Made by a program: the position numbers and the translations under genes. From Sabellastarte sp. h YS-2021 (lineage: Eukaryota > Annelida > Polychaeta > Sabellida > Sabellidae): a stretch of 64,000 bases of DNA. Positions within the stretch are counted from its first letter, which is position 1, and each line of letters opens with the position of its first letter. Positions 1 through 14,400 of the stretch are shown here, one piece after another. Where the stretch lies: assembly GCA_964017235.1 (NCBI GenBank), contig OZ024934.1, forward strand, positions 77,466,706 through 77,530,705. Reading direction: 5' to 3'. The notes below the pieces were generated by a model that saw only the letters and a list, made by a program, of their open reading frames with translations, ran no database searches and was not told the origin of the DNA.

Positions 1-736
1 ATTTGTTATGCACTGTATTCATTGTATCATGTATCCTTTTTCTTTGAAACAAAAGCATGTACATTTAAAGAGAATACTTCAAACATACTTGAACTGAAAT
101 AGTTTTGGCTTACGAAATAAATTAGCCTTGTTCAGTTCAGGGTGCATACTAAAACGGAGAATAAAGTCTTGAACAGATCTCACACATAAAGTAACTTTGC
201 TATGTTGGCTAGATTTGTTTATGTTTTTTCTTTCTTTTATCTTAAGATGGCTATAAAACACAAAACACTACTTTGATATACTACACAAACTGAAACCTTT
301 ATTTTAAAACTTCACATAAAAGGTGATATATATTTATGGTGCATGAAGAAAAATGTTCTTCTTCAAATTCTGAATGAAATCTTTGCGGGTATGAATACAT
401 TTACAAGTTTACAAGTGGCTTAATATATAGCTGTGAATGTTTTATATGTGTTTACCATTCGCTTTTAAGTATTGTACTTGATACAATGATGTGCTGCCTG
501 GACATGAATAATAACAAATTACATGAACTAACAGCTCAAGAACTTTATTTATGATTTCATGCGGAAAAAAGTATATAGTGAAGTTACAATTAGTTACATG
601 AAGCTTGGGGACCATAAATGTAAAATGTTAATCCTGATATGGCCCTCTAAAAAGTTAAAGCTTACTATAGTCATGAAGGTTAGCTGCAGGGCATCCTAAT
701 AATTTATGTAGCTATTGTTTAGTCTACAGTGAATAT
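1..736. other. AT-rich sequence without recognised gene
   Basis: No splice-bounded coding exon or recognisable repeat was found here on either strand. It may be intron of the plus-strand gene whose terminal exon lies at 1,226, or intergenic DNA. Confidence 0.4.
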
Positions 737-968
737 AAAGAGCACTACAGTGGCCCAGTGCTAACACACTCGCCTGCCACCTGTGAGGTCGGCGTTTCAA
801 AACCTGGGTCCTATGTGGCAAGGGTGCTAGTTTCTTACTGATGGTGGGTAGTTTACAGTACAGAACCTTGACTAATGGTACGTTCTGGTTTCTTCTGCCC
901 ATAAAACTACCCATCTCGTTATGACCTATACAGTGTTGGAAGCTATGTTAAACACAAACAAACAAACC
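737..968 (+). repeat. SINE-1 copy (tRNA-derived), diverged
   Basis: This is an old copy of the commonest SINE in the window. The tRNA-like head (GTGGCCCAGTGCTAACACACTCGC) has box-A-like and box-B-like parts. The body reads towards TTTACAGTACAGAACC and ATGACCTATACAGTGTTGGAAG, and the tail is a short AAACAAACAAAC stretch. It is clearly more diverged than the copies at 7.7 and 44.4 kb. Confidence 0.8.
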
Positions 969-1225
969 GTAAATATAAAGATTTGTTGCAACATTGCTTT
1001 AAGTTCACAGCATCTTTTCTGTGTACAACGGTGGTTATTTTTTCCCCAATTCTTATTCTTTTCTGTAGGAATACTATGACTAGAGGTGTGTAGATGAGTT
1101 TTACAGGAGGTACATCATTCTGCCTGATGTTTATAACCCAAAGAAATTCCCCTGTAGTGTGACAGGGACATAAGGATATTTTTATAGCCCTTAAACTTTG
1201 TGCTAACTGATTTTACTGTACTTAG

Positions 1226-1329
1226 ACATGATCATGATGTATCAGTCCATAGGAGGTATGACAATGATGGACTTCAACCTGAAGGACAAAACCACGAAAG
1301 AATGTGACTACCATGACGAAACCCCGTAG
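1226..1329 (+). CDS. Putative terminal exon of an unidentified plus-strand gene
   Basis: A good 3' splice site (TTTTACTGTACTTAG, ending at 1225) is followed by an open frame of about 34 codons rich in methionine (MIMMYQSIGGMTMMDF...), ending at TAG 1327-1329 and directly followed by TAA. An AATAAA lies 62 nt after the stop. Splice site, frame, stop and poly(A) signal together look like the last coding exon of a gene that begins left of the window. No domain is recognisable in so short a piece, and no convincing upstream exon was found between 1 and 1,225. It would be convergent with gene 1 on the opposite strand. It could still be a chance arrangement. Confidence 0.35.
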
Positions 1330-1390
1330 TAATTATTTGGTGGAAAGGGGCATAACCCCGGGAGTTGGAACTCCAGAGAAGTTGTCACAC

Positions 1391-1396
1391 AATAAA
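1391..1396 (+). promoter_or_regulatory. AATAAA poly(A) signal of the 1.2-kb exon
   Basis: This is a canonical AATAAA 62 nt downstream of the TAG at 1327-1329 on the plus strand. It supports the putative terminal exon. Confidence 0.35.
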
Positions 1397-2355
1397 ACAC
1401 ACAATTAAAATGAATGTTTTATTTATACTTGGTTAAACAATCAGTTATACATGTTTATAAGGTTTATAGATTCTCTGGCCTCCCTTTTAACCACACTTGA
1501 ATTCATAGTATTAATGAACTAGCACATATAAGATACCAACTTGTTGAAGGACAATGACTGTTTTCTGGCAACTGTTTAGTCATGGCAAAAAAGTACACGT
1601 CAAAGCATGTTTTTCATATTTTTTTACATGTTACAATTATGCAAGGCAGATATAAGATATAAATGAATTAGCAATGGTAAAAGAAAACAAGCCAAATTTT
1701 TAATTTTCCAAGTAGAGCATTACATATTTAAGAATTTATTATAACTTATTTAGTGCTTTATTCAAATAGCATTGTAAATTTTTTATTTCTGTATACATAT
1801 TATTAGTGTAGCTAATTTGTATTTAATAATGCCCGGAAATCTCTTTTATTTTCACTTTTCTTTTGCTGCTCATTTGACTAGTTCACTAGCCTTGTTAAAG
1901 GCTCAAGTATCTTTGGAATGAAGGAAAAGATATATAGAGAAAATGTTCAGTGTTCATGATGTACTCTTATATTCACGTGTACTGGATTTTACTCAATCAT
2001 ATGGCATAGACAGAGACTGTGTTTCCTAACATGTATGAGTGTTTTATGAATACCAAATATCAGTGTACATGTATGAAACCATATGATACAAATTTGAGCC
2101 TTACGCAAGGCCCCTTAATTTGTAGAGAGACATTACATGTACCTGTACACAACTGCATATTTAAATGAAAACAAGTGGTGTAAATAAAAGGGAAAATAGA
2201 TATCCCCAGTGTCTCAATATTCTTTCAGAGCAGGCAATTTTCTATTTTCCAATGGTGTTTCCTAAAAGTAAAAACACCTAAATCTGAGCATCAAAATACA
2301 AGAGAAATGGTGGATGTGGAATATTGGCGCAATACATTCACCAAACATATAACAG
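1397..2355. other. Intergenic AT-rich DNA between convergent genes
   Basis: I see no coding exon or repeat here. It separates the poly(A) signal of the plus-strand exon from the end of minus-strand gene 1. Confidence 0.5.
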
Positions 2356-2361
2356 TTTATT
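2356..2361 (-). promoter_or_regulatory. Poly(A) signal of gene 1
   Basis: AATAAA on the minus strand (TTTATT on plus) lies 95 nt downstream of the gene 1 stop codon. It is the first canonical signal after the stop. Confidence 0.5.
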
Positions 2362-2456
2362 TAACTCATCCTCCACCTTGCCATTTCTCCACACTCAGAA
2401 TGTATCCTGTTTTATATTACTCATTAAATATTTAATATTTGACGTGGCTGGAGGCT

Positions 2457-5400
2457 TTAACACTTGGTCTTGATGCATCCTTTCATCATGTCTGGCAGGT
2501 TCCTTTGTTTGTACTTGTCCACCAGTTCTCTGAAGTATACCACTGCGCCTGTCATCCCTTGCTGTAAAACATATAGACAAACAAATTTGGGACATTAAGT
2601 ATTATTATAATACTTTTGTGATGTGTCACAAGTGGTATTTATTCTGAGCCCGCTTACCCTTTTATTTACAGTTAATTAAATCTGAACTAAACGCACATGG
2701 CTGTTAAATATGAAGACAAATAAAGTAATTGTGTATTTATTCAGATTTAACTTCAATTTCAACACATTGAGTAAGTTATATCCCGATGGGTGGTTATGGG
2801 GGGGGGGGGGGGGGGGCAGATTATAACAGCTGTAGTAGGTGGTTATAAGATTCTGCACTGTAGACTGCTGGGTATCAGTAAGCCACCAACAACAGTAAGC
2901 AACTTTCCACATAGGGTCCAGGGTTTGAACCACATGTCTCAGGGGTGGGAGGTGAAAGTGTTTCCCGCTACACAACCAAACCCTACCTTAGTAATAGAGT
3001 AATGGAGTATTATATTATGACAACAATATGGAATGATGCAATAATTAAATTAGAACTTGTATGACCTACTATGAAAACCCAGAAATGAGCTGATACAAAA
3101 TAAAGTTTACTTTGAAGAATTCTCAAATATTCCTATGATTGGTAAGTTGTATACACACTATGGTTGTGAAAAACATGAAACAGAATATTCAGTTGATCAG
3201 ATATAAAAGAATTATTTGGGTTTTAGCATCACTTTCAACACTGCGTAGGTTATGTCACGACAGGTAGTTTTATGGGCAGAAAAAAACCAGTACATACAGT
3301 TGGTCAAGGTTCTGTACTGTAAACTGACGACCATCGGTAAGCTACTTCCAACTTTGCCACTTAGGGTCTGGCGTTTGAACTACAGACCTCAGTGTTGGCA
3401 GGCGAGTCTGTTACCACTGTGGTCCCAACTAAAATTGAAATACTTGTTGATGCACCTGCGTGGAATGATGTGAACAGGCCTTTATCTTCAATTCATTTTG
3501 CAGTGATAAGGACTAACATTTTCAGTACATTAAATATGTCTTGTATGTCTCACTTATCAAGCGAATGTACTTGGAAACTTTGAAAACTAACATTATTTGA
3601 AAACACTCATAAAATGACATCATGGTGGGTTGGTACAATGAGATCCTGTGTGAACATATCATCTCAAATGTTATTTTGGCTGTCACTGTTTCCGGTTTAG
3701 GACATTTGTTTCACAAGAACATGTTATCATAACTTTTTTTAAAAAGTTAATCATGATCATTTTTCATGAAAGTGTACAAAGGAATACTTCATGACATATG
3801 AAGCCGCATAAGCTTGGTGTAATGGCCCTGTTCCACTGTTGCTAGTTTAATCATTGTCTTGTTAGTTTTAGCTTTTTCGTTGTACAACTTACCTTTTTAG
3901 TTATAAAGGTTATGCACCCATAGTACGTATTTTTCTCTCCTGGATACTCATCACAGATTTTTCAGTTATGACTAATGTCTATGATGCTGTGACTTATATT
4001 TAGGGTGTTATGACAGATATATTAACTGCTATGTGCCTTGTACACTCCTCTGTAAAAACTAGAGCCAAGTGATCCCAAGAGGGATGCTCCATATCTCAGA
4101 GTGGCTCGTAAATACACCTCCATGATAGGAAGAATTAAAACCAGTCACTATAAATGGGTGGATCTTATGATAGCTTTCTGAGCAATGTTGGGTCTAGAAA
4201 GCTTCCCATGTTTTCCCAATTCATCTCATTGGTCCCTGAAAATGTTGCAATCAGTTCCCAATTCCTCCCAAATGGATTACAAACATTACTAAGGCCTGTA
4301 TGATCGCTCGGATAGACCTTAGGTTAAAAAGATAGTTTTATGGATATTAAAATAGTTTCCAGATAGGTTTGCAACTGGTTTCCCCAATACAAGATCGGAT
4401 AAGGATCTGTGTGTTTGTAATAAATTCAAATAATTTGAATTAATTGGGGATTCACTAGAAGACCAAAACAATCACAATGAATAAATGCCAGTCCCGAATC
4501 AGTTGCAAACATTCTTATCATGGTTAATGAATGTTCTGATTGAAAAGATTGACCTCCTGAATAGACAATTTTCAGGAACAACACCCCTGAGTACAATCAT
4601 CAATATTGGCTTCTAAGAGAAGATGTCACCACAGTCCTTCAATTACTGCTTAGAGTTGATTAATGGCATTGTATTATCAATGACCTTTGAGAATCATAGG
4701 AGACAGGAGCAGGCCATAAATTTGACCTTTTGTTATTATTAGCTGATCTTTTCACTCGGGAGAAATCCTCCTACTTCTGATCACTTAAAAGCTCACTGTG
4801 CTTAAAATTGACTTCGTCTTCATGTTAGTAGTGACAGTGGAAGAGTAGTATAATCACATACGGATACTTACAATTATAGATTTGGGCTTGGCTACATTTG
4901 CTGCTACACAGGATATCTGACGGAAATGACAAACATTGAACTAGGTTTCATACTGATGTCAGTGCTTTGTTTAGATATAAACTTCAGGATGGAAGAAATA
5001 ACTCACATATTTTTACTGAGATTTGAAATTTAAAATAGCCAGCTCCCTGGTGACTGACATTCCCCTAACTGAAAGAGACTCAAGGATGACCATTTATCAA
5101 CACCAATGTGCTTCTCCGGCCTGTCATTGGGAATGAGATCAGAAGGCAAAAGACCACCATTTTATGTGGCCATACAAGCCACTGTGGATCTTCCTGTACC
5201 TGGGTTTGAACCCACGTCCTCTGTGCTCCTGGGCTAATGGGTTACCCACTAGGCCACAGTGGCAGATATATCAATATAAAGAACCAATCACAAGCATTAT
5301 TTATTTGGGGTTTTACATCGCTTTCAACACTGTACAGGTCATATCACGATGGGTAGTTGGAAGGGCAGAGGAAACCAGTACATAGAGTTCGTTAGGGTTC

Positions 5401-8400
5401 TGTACTGTAAACTGCCGACCAATGGCAAGCAACTGCCAGCTTTCCCACTTGAGGCCGTGCCGGGATCGAACCCCGGCCTTTGAGGTGGGAGGTGAGGGTG
5501 TTACCACTCTGCCACCATGGCCCCTACCACAGGCATTCATTCACACATAAAAGATAGGACTTTATATATCTTTGAACAGTCAATGTTATATCGGGACTAA
5601 CCCTCAGTTCACCTATTGCCTGGACCTGGATTAGAAACTGGGACAACAGAGTTGAGAAATGAACAAGTAAGTGATTAGCTGCCACAACTGTTGACCAACC
5701 ACTAAATGATGCCATTTTTCATTTACAATATGGTTTCTCCATTTTTCAGCTGTACCATTGCGCACAACATTATCTATATAATTCACAAAGAAAAGTACTA
5801 TCTAAGCTATCTTTATAGACATCATAATGCAGTATCTATAACGTCTGATAATCTTTAAGTTAAAATGTAAGATCATCTGAATTTCCTTTCATCCTTGCAC
5901 GGGTCTTACCGTTGAAGTGAGTTTAAGGTGACCTGAACTGTCAACTTGAGGTTAGAATCACACTATAAACTAAGTGTTTATTTATTTATTTCGGGTTTTA
6001 ACGTCTTTTTCAACACTGTATAAGTCATATCACGAGGGGTAGTTTTATGGGCAGAGGAAACCAGTACATACAGAGGCGTGCGCGTTTCCACTGTGCTACC
6101 GTGGCCTCTATGTTTACTTATTAAACTTGTATTATTCTGAACTAATATAACTGTTATTATTTCCCCAAATTCCCAGTTCTTTTTGACAAATCATTCGATT
6201 TATTGGTCATTGATAAAATTCACATAAAGCTCTTTGTGTGGCTGCTTATTCACTGCTTATCATGATTACTACACAAACAACTTCTCCTGTACATATTACT
6301 GTGGTAATGTTACCTTATGCTTACATATTGGCTTACTTTGAGGTTAATTATGATGGCTCAGGGTGCTGAAGTTTGTAGCCTACCTGAGTAATAGTCTTAG
6401 CAGTCTTGTATGTAAATTTGGTATCTTAGTATTTTGTTTCTAGGTGACAGACTTGAAAAATGTTATGAATTTTTATGCATTATGAAATGGCTTTTAATCT
6501 TTAATTTTTCATGGGATACTAATGCAATGGTTGATGTGCTGTGGTACAAAGATTTTAAAATTTTACTCCTAATTTTTATTGCCCCCTCCTGGGTTCCTTT
6601 GCTGTGTGTATTGTATTTAGTAATGTGTTAAAGTAATGTTGGTCCAGGCGCCATTCTTAAGTAGGTGCTGATACAGAAATGGTTATATATTAAAAGTTTT
6701 AGCTTCTATGCTTATTTTGTAGTGGATTTTAAGCTTTAATTTTCATAGGGTACTCATTTAATGTTTGATGTGATAGATAAATCTTAAAATTTCACACCGA
6801 AATTTTATTACCCTGGGCTCCTTTGCTGTGTGCGTTGTATTCAGTAATGTATTAAAAGTAATGTTCGCCAAGGCGCCATTGTTAAGTAGGTGATGACACA
6901 GAAATGGTTATCTGTTAAAAGTTTTAGCTTCTATGCTGATTTTTTTCATTGGGGTTTATTAGGAGGGCCCTTCCTATGGACTGAAATCACATATTTACTA
7001 ACCTTGGCCATGAACTCTTTGTCAGCCTCCTGCAATGTAAAGTCAGTGGTGTCTACATAGTCAGTGTAGATTCCTACAGTCCTGTGGTTGTCTCCTTTCT
7101 GCAAAAGGAGAAGTGATTTAATTATTTATTTGGGGTTTTACGTCGCTTTCAACACTGTACAGGTCATATCATCACGTGTAGTTGGAAGGGCAGAGGAAAC
7201 CAGTACATACAGTTCGTCAGGGTTCTGTACTGTAAACTGTGGACCAACGGCAAGCAACTACCAGCTTTCCCACTTGAGGCCGTGCCAGGAATTGAACCCC
7301 GGCCTTAGAGGTGGGAGGCAAGAGTGTTACCCCTCTGCCACCGTGGCCCCAAAAGGAGAAGTGAAAACATACTTATAAACAAGAGCACTCACAAAGTGCA
7401 TACTTCCCCCAAAGCATGTATAATTTTTTTGAAAACGACTCAATAATAAGTTAATTAAAAATCCGGGTCTTTTGTGTATCCAAGTGTGTATCCAAAATTT
7501 AACAGTATCTCAGTTATTAGACCGAAACCCATTATGAAAATCAAACAGGTAGTACCTGCTAACAAATAGACAAATAAATGGCCAGTATGTTTTAATGCTT
7601 CCAAGGTGGAGGTAAAAACACAATCTTTGCAAGGAGTTGTCAATTAAACTCAGTATGGATATAGTTACTGTATAGATAATGGCCAAGTGGCACTCCATTT
7701 TGTTTACGGGGCCACGGTGGCAGAGTGGTAACACTCTCGCCTCCCACCTCTGCAGCCTGGGTTCGATCCCCATCATGGCCGTAAGTGGGAAAGCTGGTAG
7801 TTGCTTGCCGTTGGTCGGCAGTTTACAGTACAGAACCCTAGCGAACTATATGTACTGGTTTCCTCTGCCCTTCCAACTACCCGTCGTGATATGACCTGTA
7901 CAGTGTTGAAAGCGACGTAAAACCCCAAACAAACAATCCATTTTGTTTACATAGTGGAAGTGCCACGAGGCTATTATCCATTATAAAGCCCTATAAATGG
8001 AAACCAATTTATTAATTTAATCATTTAACACCTTTTACCAAATGGTCAACCTAGACAATCTTTGCAAGGTTTCCTTTGGTGTGCATACCTTATGTGGCTT
8101 TCACTAAACTAGTTCTATTGTCTTTTTTATTTCAATACACAGTCAACATTGTTTCACCATGTGTATCACTGGTTTTCCTTTATGGGAAAATATAATCTTG
8201 GATAAAGTTTGAAAAGTTTGAATATAATCCGAATGCCACAAAGTTTAAACATGGATAATAGTAATGGATAAAATATGGATCTGTGACTTACAGAAAGTAC
8301 TTCCCAGAAAAAATTAGACTGTTCATATGCCAATGTTCATGCTGTGAATAATTTGTTGTGGTGAGTGTTTCATGTTGCTATAATGATCTGTGCTTATTTT

Positions 8401-11400
8401 AAGACAGTAAGCCATTATTTTTGTGGGTTTTTTGGCATTAAAAGTACTAGAAACTGGAGAATTACTTATATGTTTTATTTTGTGTTGGAGATTTTGGGTT
8501 TCTTATCAATTTTTGTCTTTATTTGTCTAAAATTTTGATTCAAGAAAAAATGCCTCTTGGAAAGATTTCTCCTGGAAAAAAGCCCCATAGAAAGACTGCT
8601 TACTCCTATTCCAGAAATACCTCTGTAGAACATTAATCCACAACATTTAAGAACAAAATTCATTTCAACCAGAAATAGTGCATTATGTTAGAAGTATATA
8701 ACAAAATGTAATAAAGTAAATCAAAACGGTTACCTATGTTTTGAACTTAAAACATTAAAAATTTAAATCAAATTTAAATCCAGCAGTCATGAATTTCAGC
8801 AATGCATTATAGCACTACGTTTTTTCTCATTTTACTTGAGTAAAAAAACTTCTTCCATATAGCATAATTTGGATTTTACATCAACAATAATATACATTCT
8901 GAGCCACTAAAAATACTCCTTTTAATGTAGTATGCTGGGTTAGCAATGACTTTTAAAAGGTAGCTGCTCCTTTGATTAAGTATACAAAAGATTATTTTAA
9001 ATTTAGATTGTAAAGAAAATGCAAAGAATTAAAAATATACAATTTTATAAATTGCTTGTTTTTATTTATCAGGAGGTATATTTTCAAGGTAGTATTTTTC
9101 TTTGAGGTATTTTCCTATGCACTCTGAATGTCGTGCAGAATTAAAAATATTTTGTAAATGTACCCACTGAACTAATTGATATGAAAGAAGTTATGAAAAC
9201 AATTCAATATTGAATGTATTGTGAGGATGACTGGCAAATACCCTTTTGTTCTCGGCACACTGTCCACTGAACTAAACCACATTCCATTGTTAAAAAATAA
9301 TGTTGTCTTAACTCTCCATTATGCAAAAATAATGGAAAATTAACATAATGGAAGGGTCACCCGTCTGGGTTTTATATCCAAATCTGTGATTGCGGTTTTT
9401 ATTCATTCTTATTAATGGGACTTGACACATCGTCTGAAACATTCTCAGGACATCACATAAACCTTAAAGAATCAGGATATTGAAAAAAAAAAACATGGCA
9501 ATCATTTGACCAAAGAAGCATACTACTTTGGGTTAACACCTTCTTTGTTCTACTCAATTTAAAGTTATTTAGTGACAATTTTATCTCCAGACAAAATGTA
9601 ATGAGTGGAGACAGACTCACATCTTCATGCTATGTTACCAAAGAGGGGTCTAAATAATAGGAAATATGTATATATTTCTCTTCTCTTGTGATAAATTTAA
9701 ATATATACATAATAAGGGTTATTTTACATTGATCATCCACCATTTAGCATGAACAATAAGTCTATATTTACCTCCATAATACAAAAAATGTCTCTCTCAA
9801 GATATATTTACTATATTTATAGATTACATCGTTTTAGAATTATTAATGCAAAAACATCATTGTTGTTCAAGTTGTTTCCTCAAAATCACCAAAATATTTC
9901 CATTGTAAGGGACACCAGAGTATTTAGATCAACAAATCTTTGTTTGGTGGATAGTAAATAATAAGCTAGAATCATACAAAATCATACAAGCCTAAATATC
10001 AAGTTACAACATACAAATACTACTACAAATACAATAGGAAGAATTCGTAAAATAAGCATACATGGGCACCAATGGATTTAAAAGCTTCAATTTCTAACTT
10101 TAGATTTCTCCATCATTTTTGCATGAGTTATGATGTAATAAAAAAAAAACAAGAAAAGCGCTGTAAAAATAATTCAGCTGGTGTATGCAACATATAGATG
10201 CTAACTGATGCTTTATACCTTGTAGAAGACTTTCTCTGTTGTGTTCAGAATAAGATTTAGAGTGACACAGAAGAACTTTGCAAAGTTATGCAAGTCGGTC
10301 ATTGTCCCTCCTTCTATCAAAGCATGAAAGATCACACCTTTTCTTTGCATATACCACAGAAACTCATTGAATGTTATCTGAAATGTAGAATTAATTGCAC
10401 CATTTGTATCACTGTCTTATATCGTAAGTAAAAAAAAGGTTTTGAGATAGAAAAGAAAGCATCAAGTAGACTTTTATAATGTTAAAGGTATTGAAGGCCA
10501 TGGGACTAAGAGGTGTGTACAAATTTTTATGTCCGTTCACTGTATCTGAAACAATAGCCTGGTGGGGAACTCACTCGTCTAAGAACAAGCGAAACGTGTG
10601 TTCGATCCCAGGTACAGAAGGAAGCATTGTGGCTTGAGTGACTTCTTAAAATGATACCCTTCTTTCATTGGGTCCTTTCCCAAGTCCAGGCTAAAAGGCT
10701 TCAGGGATGTTGAAACATGGTCATCCTTGAGAGGATTGTGTCAGATAGGGGGACATCGATTGATAGAGCTTGCAGCTATATTTCTTTGGAATAATCAAAT
10801 AGTACTTTGAACAGCAAATGTGATATAGCACTGAATATAAGCATAATATAATGTGGAAGAAGATGAACTGTAAACTTATTTTCCAATACTGTAAACTAAC
10901 TGTATATAATATATATATATATTCACATTTAATTTGGTTTAATATGTATTAATATCCAATTACTGAAAACCCAACCTTGCCATCTTGGTCTGTATCTATC
11001 AAGTCAAAAGCATCATCAATCTGAAAGTCCTTGCCAAATATCAACTCTGTATCTTCATCACACAATGTCAGCTGTAAAGTATATTTCAAAATATCTAATG
11101 ACTCTGAACCTTGTATAAATACTTCCACTAACATAAATAGAAGCATCAGTCAGCTTATGTGCTTCATTTTAGGGAATTTTTAATATAAACTACAATAACA
11201 ATCCAGTATTTTCATGTTATCATTTCAAGAAATGGGTTTGTTTGTTTATTTGTTTATTTGGGGTTTTACGTCGCTTTCAACACTGTACAGGTCATATCAC
11301 GACGGGTAGTTGGAAGGGCAGAGGAAACCAGTACATAGAGTTCGCTAGGGTTGTGTACTGTAAACTGCCGACCAACGGCAAGCAACTACCAGCTTTCCCA

Positions 11401-14400
11401 CTTGAGCCCGTGCGGGGATCGAACCCCGGCCTCAGAGGTGGGAGGCGAGAGTGTTACCACTCTGCCACCGTGGCCTTCAAGAAATGGGTGTCTTATCTCT
11501 TATTGAATCAGCAATGATATGCTTCATTGTGCATTAAAATATTGAATATATGACCTAACTGCCATTGTGACTGTTTTTCAGTCTGTTTTGAACAAGCGAT
11601 AAACAGTTAATGTTAAGCACAAACCAGTTTAAGTGTGTAGATCTACCTTTTTAAAAATGTCTTTAAATCTCTTCATGGATATGGCATGGTCTTGGTCCAC
11701 ACCAGCTTGCCTCAGTGCCTTCAAAAACCTCTTTCCTGCTTCCACAATACGTCGCTTGTTTTCATTCTCCAGCAGGATGTCGTCACACATTTTTTGCCTT
11801 GCCCTGGATTCAAAATGTCAAAGTTAAGTTTTAGTGGATCTTATTCTGGATACAAATTATCAGAGTTTAGTCTCAGTAGGTCTTACTCTTGATATAAAGT
11901 GTCCCCGTTTAGTCTTGCTCTGATTTTCCTTTGATACAAAGTGTCACACTTTAGCCTCAGTGGGCCTTGCCCTGAATTCAAAGTGCTACACGTTAATTTT
12001 GGTGGAATTTGTTTTGGATACAATGTGTCATTATTTATTTCTACTGTTTCTTGTCCTGGATACAAATGTGACATAATTTAGCTTTAGTGGGAATTTTCCT
12101 TGATACAAAGTGTTTTAGTAGTTCTTGCCCTGGATAATTTAAGTCATAGTATTAGTGGGACTTTTTCCATATTCAAAGTTTTACAGTTAGCTTCAGTTGG
12201 ACTTTTACACACCTTCAAATGAACAAAGTCATTCTTTGTATGCGTCTCTTGAACATCATACATCAAGCGGTAAAGGGTTTTTATGGCAATGAATTGTGAC
12301 ATCACAATAGAACAATAGAACTCTTAAGAATACTAATATGTTATTTTCTGAAATTATGTACAACTACCATAAGCCATAACTTAGTACACACTTCAACATA
12401 ATTAAAGTCGTCTTTTTTGTTGCTTTTCATTGGTAACACATGGATTTCCAGAAACATACCAAGCTAAATAAAGTTGAGGTGATAAGGGTTTGAGTGACTA
12501 TTGATATAGCCTTTTAGGGGGGATTCCTTTTGCAGATTCTTTGTTTTTGTGAGTGTCATTTGAGAAGAGTGAGACATATTCTAGCATCCCTTATAATCAC
12601 TAGTAACACACTTAGACAGTCCATCTGTATGTCTCACACATTGTTGGGAGTTGGATGTAAACCCATGGCCATAACATATCCACCATGGCCTCTTAAATAA
12701 CCTCTGGCAAAGAAGTATATGTTTTGCTGATGTTTGTTTGCAAAATAACTTGAAAAGTTGTGGATGAATTTTGACGACATATTTTTTTTAAATGTCAAAA
12801 ATAGCCATAAATCAAAGTCAAAGTTGGGATTTTATGTAACGTTCAACAGCCAGGGTCATATTGTAGACAATGGTATAAGGAACAGACGACTAAATTTTGG
12901 TGATGATCTTAGTCATTTCATGGAACCAGAATACTGTTAATGAATAGTTTATCATTGTACTCATATGTCATAGGTGAATAGGTACTGTAGGTGTTACACT
13001 TTGGAGAGGTTCTGTGTTTTTTTAATTTACCCTGCATCTCTGTGGTACTGAATTTTTTCTCGTCATTAGATTTTGAAACTGGACATAGAACGTCTGTATT
13101 GTGAATCAGAGTCTACTTTTTGGTGCGGATATAGTGCTTTAAAAGTTGGTTTAAATTAGAATATATATTTTACAAGGCCAAAAGGGGTCATAGTCTACTA
13201 GTGCAAGCCGCAAAGCCATGAGAGATATGAGTAGAACACCAAAGCTGTAAACCATCCCATAGCCCATTGCCGCTTAACTTCAGTGAACAGACAGATACTC
13301 ATCATGCTGTGCAACAAGTCATATAATTCTGGAGACAAAAAAGTGAAAGAAGAGTGATATCTAGAAGCTCGAGCCTCACTAGAGCTCAAGCTTAAAATCA
13401 GCATTTAAAGCAATGGATACAATTATATCACTGCACACCCAATAGTACCTTCAAAAGCATTTTAATGTCCATTAAAATTCTGTTCAAATACAACATGCTC
13501 CAATTTCTGTACAAACATCATCAATTATATTTGTGTGACTTACTGTAGTACAAGATTGTGTCATCACTTTGCAACCAGTGTAATTACTACAAAGACAAAT
13601 AACTGTGGAAGCTTCACTTACAGAGCCATTGGGGTGTTTGGTCTCTCTATCTTCTTATACAACTGTCTGCTGTGAAGTTCTGCCCTCATGAACCCTCCCT
13701 CTGAAGCATTGTACTAAGATAAAATGGAGACAGTAAGAAAATAAGGTCACATGTAATTAGCCCTCATTTTTGTAGTTGTACTGATACAGGCTTTCTGGAT
13801 GTCCTCTGTTCCAAAGATTCTATCATTATTTTTCTATAACGTACATATAGGTGGCCTTACAATACTATCAGAATTCCTATTGTATTGAGATTGTATTTTC
13901 TTTCCTGGTTTTCTTTATAGAATAAAAATCTAACTGCAATTTTAAAACAAGTGGCACTGAAAATAGCTATCTTTGAAGACAAGAGGGAGATCCTTGGTGG
14001 ACTACTGTTTAGCAAGTTTGGCATCTTATCAAAGACTGTCACCTTTGGTGGACTTGACTTCCACAAGTGGCAATTCTGAGGGTCTGTCGCAATATGACCC
14101 TGTCTTTTAAATGGAATGTAAAACTTCAACATTTGGAATGATTCAAAGAAACAATTGCTTGTTAAACTCAGAATGTCTACACAAAATAGCCCAGACAAAA
14201 TAGAAAAACCTCGTGATATATATAAAATATATAAAGATAAACAATATTTAATTTATTTGAGTTCATAACCCGAGGATTTTATTGTTGAACTTCATTGCTG
14301 ATATATTTGTAATGCTTATGCATTCTATGTGATACCGGTGAATACAAAAAAATATATATCAGACACTGAACGTCCCCTTTATGGGCAAAATTGGCTCATG

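Noticed and set aside
1065-1090. Exon after TTCTTTTCTGTAG at about 1,068
   Set aside because: The acceptor looks good, but all three frames close within about 8 codons, so no coding exon follows.
7708-7780. tRNA gene with box A and box B
   Set aside because: The sequence is the head of SINE-1, repeated many times with target duplications. No proper acceptor stem closes the cloverleaf.
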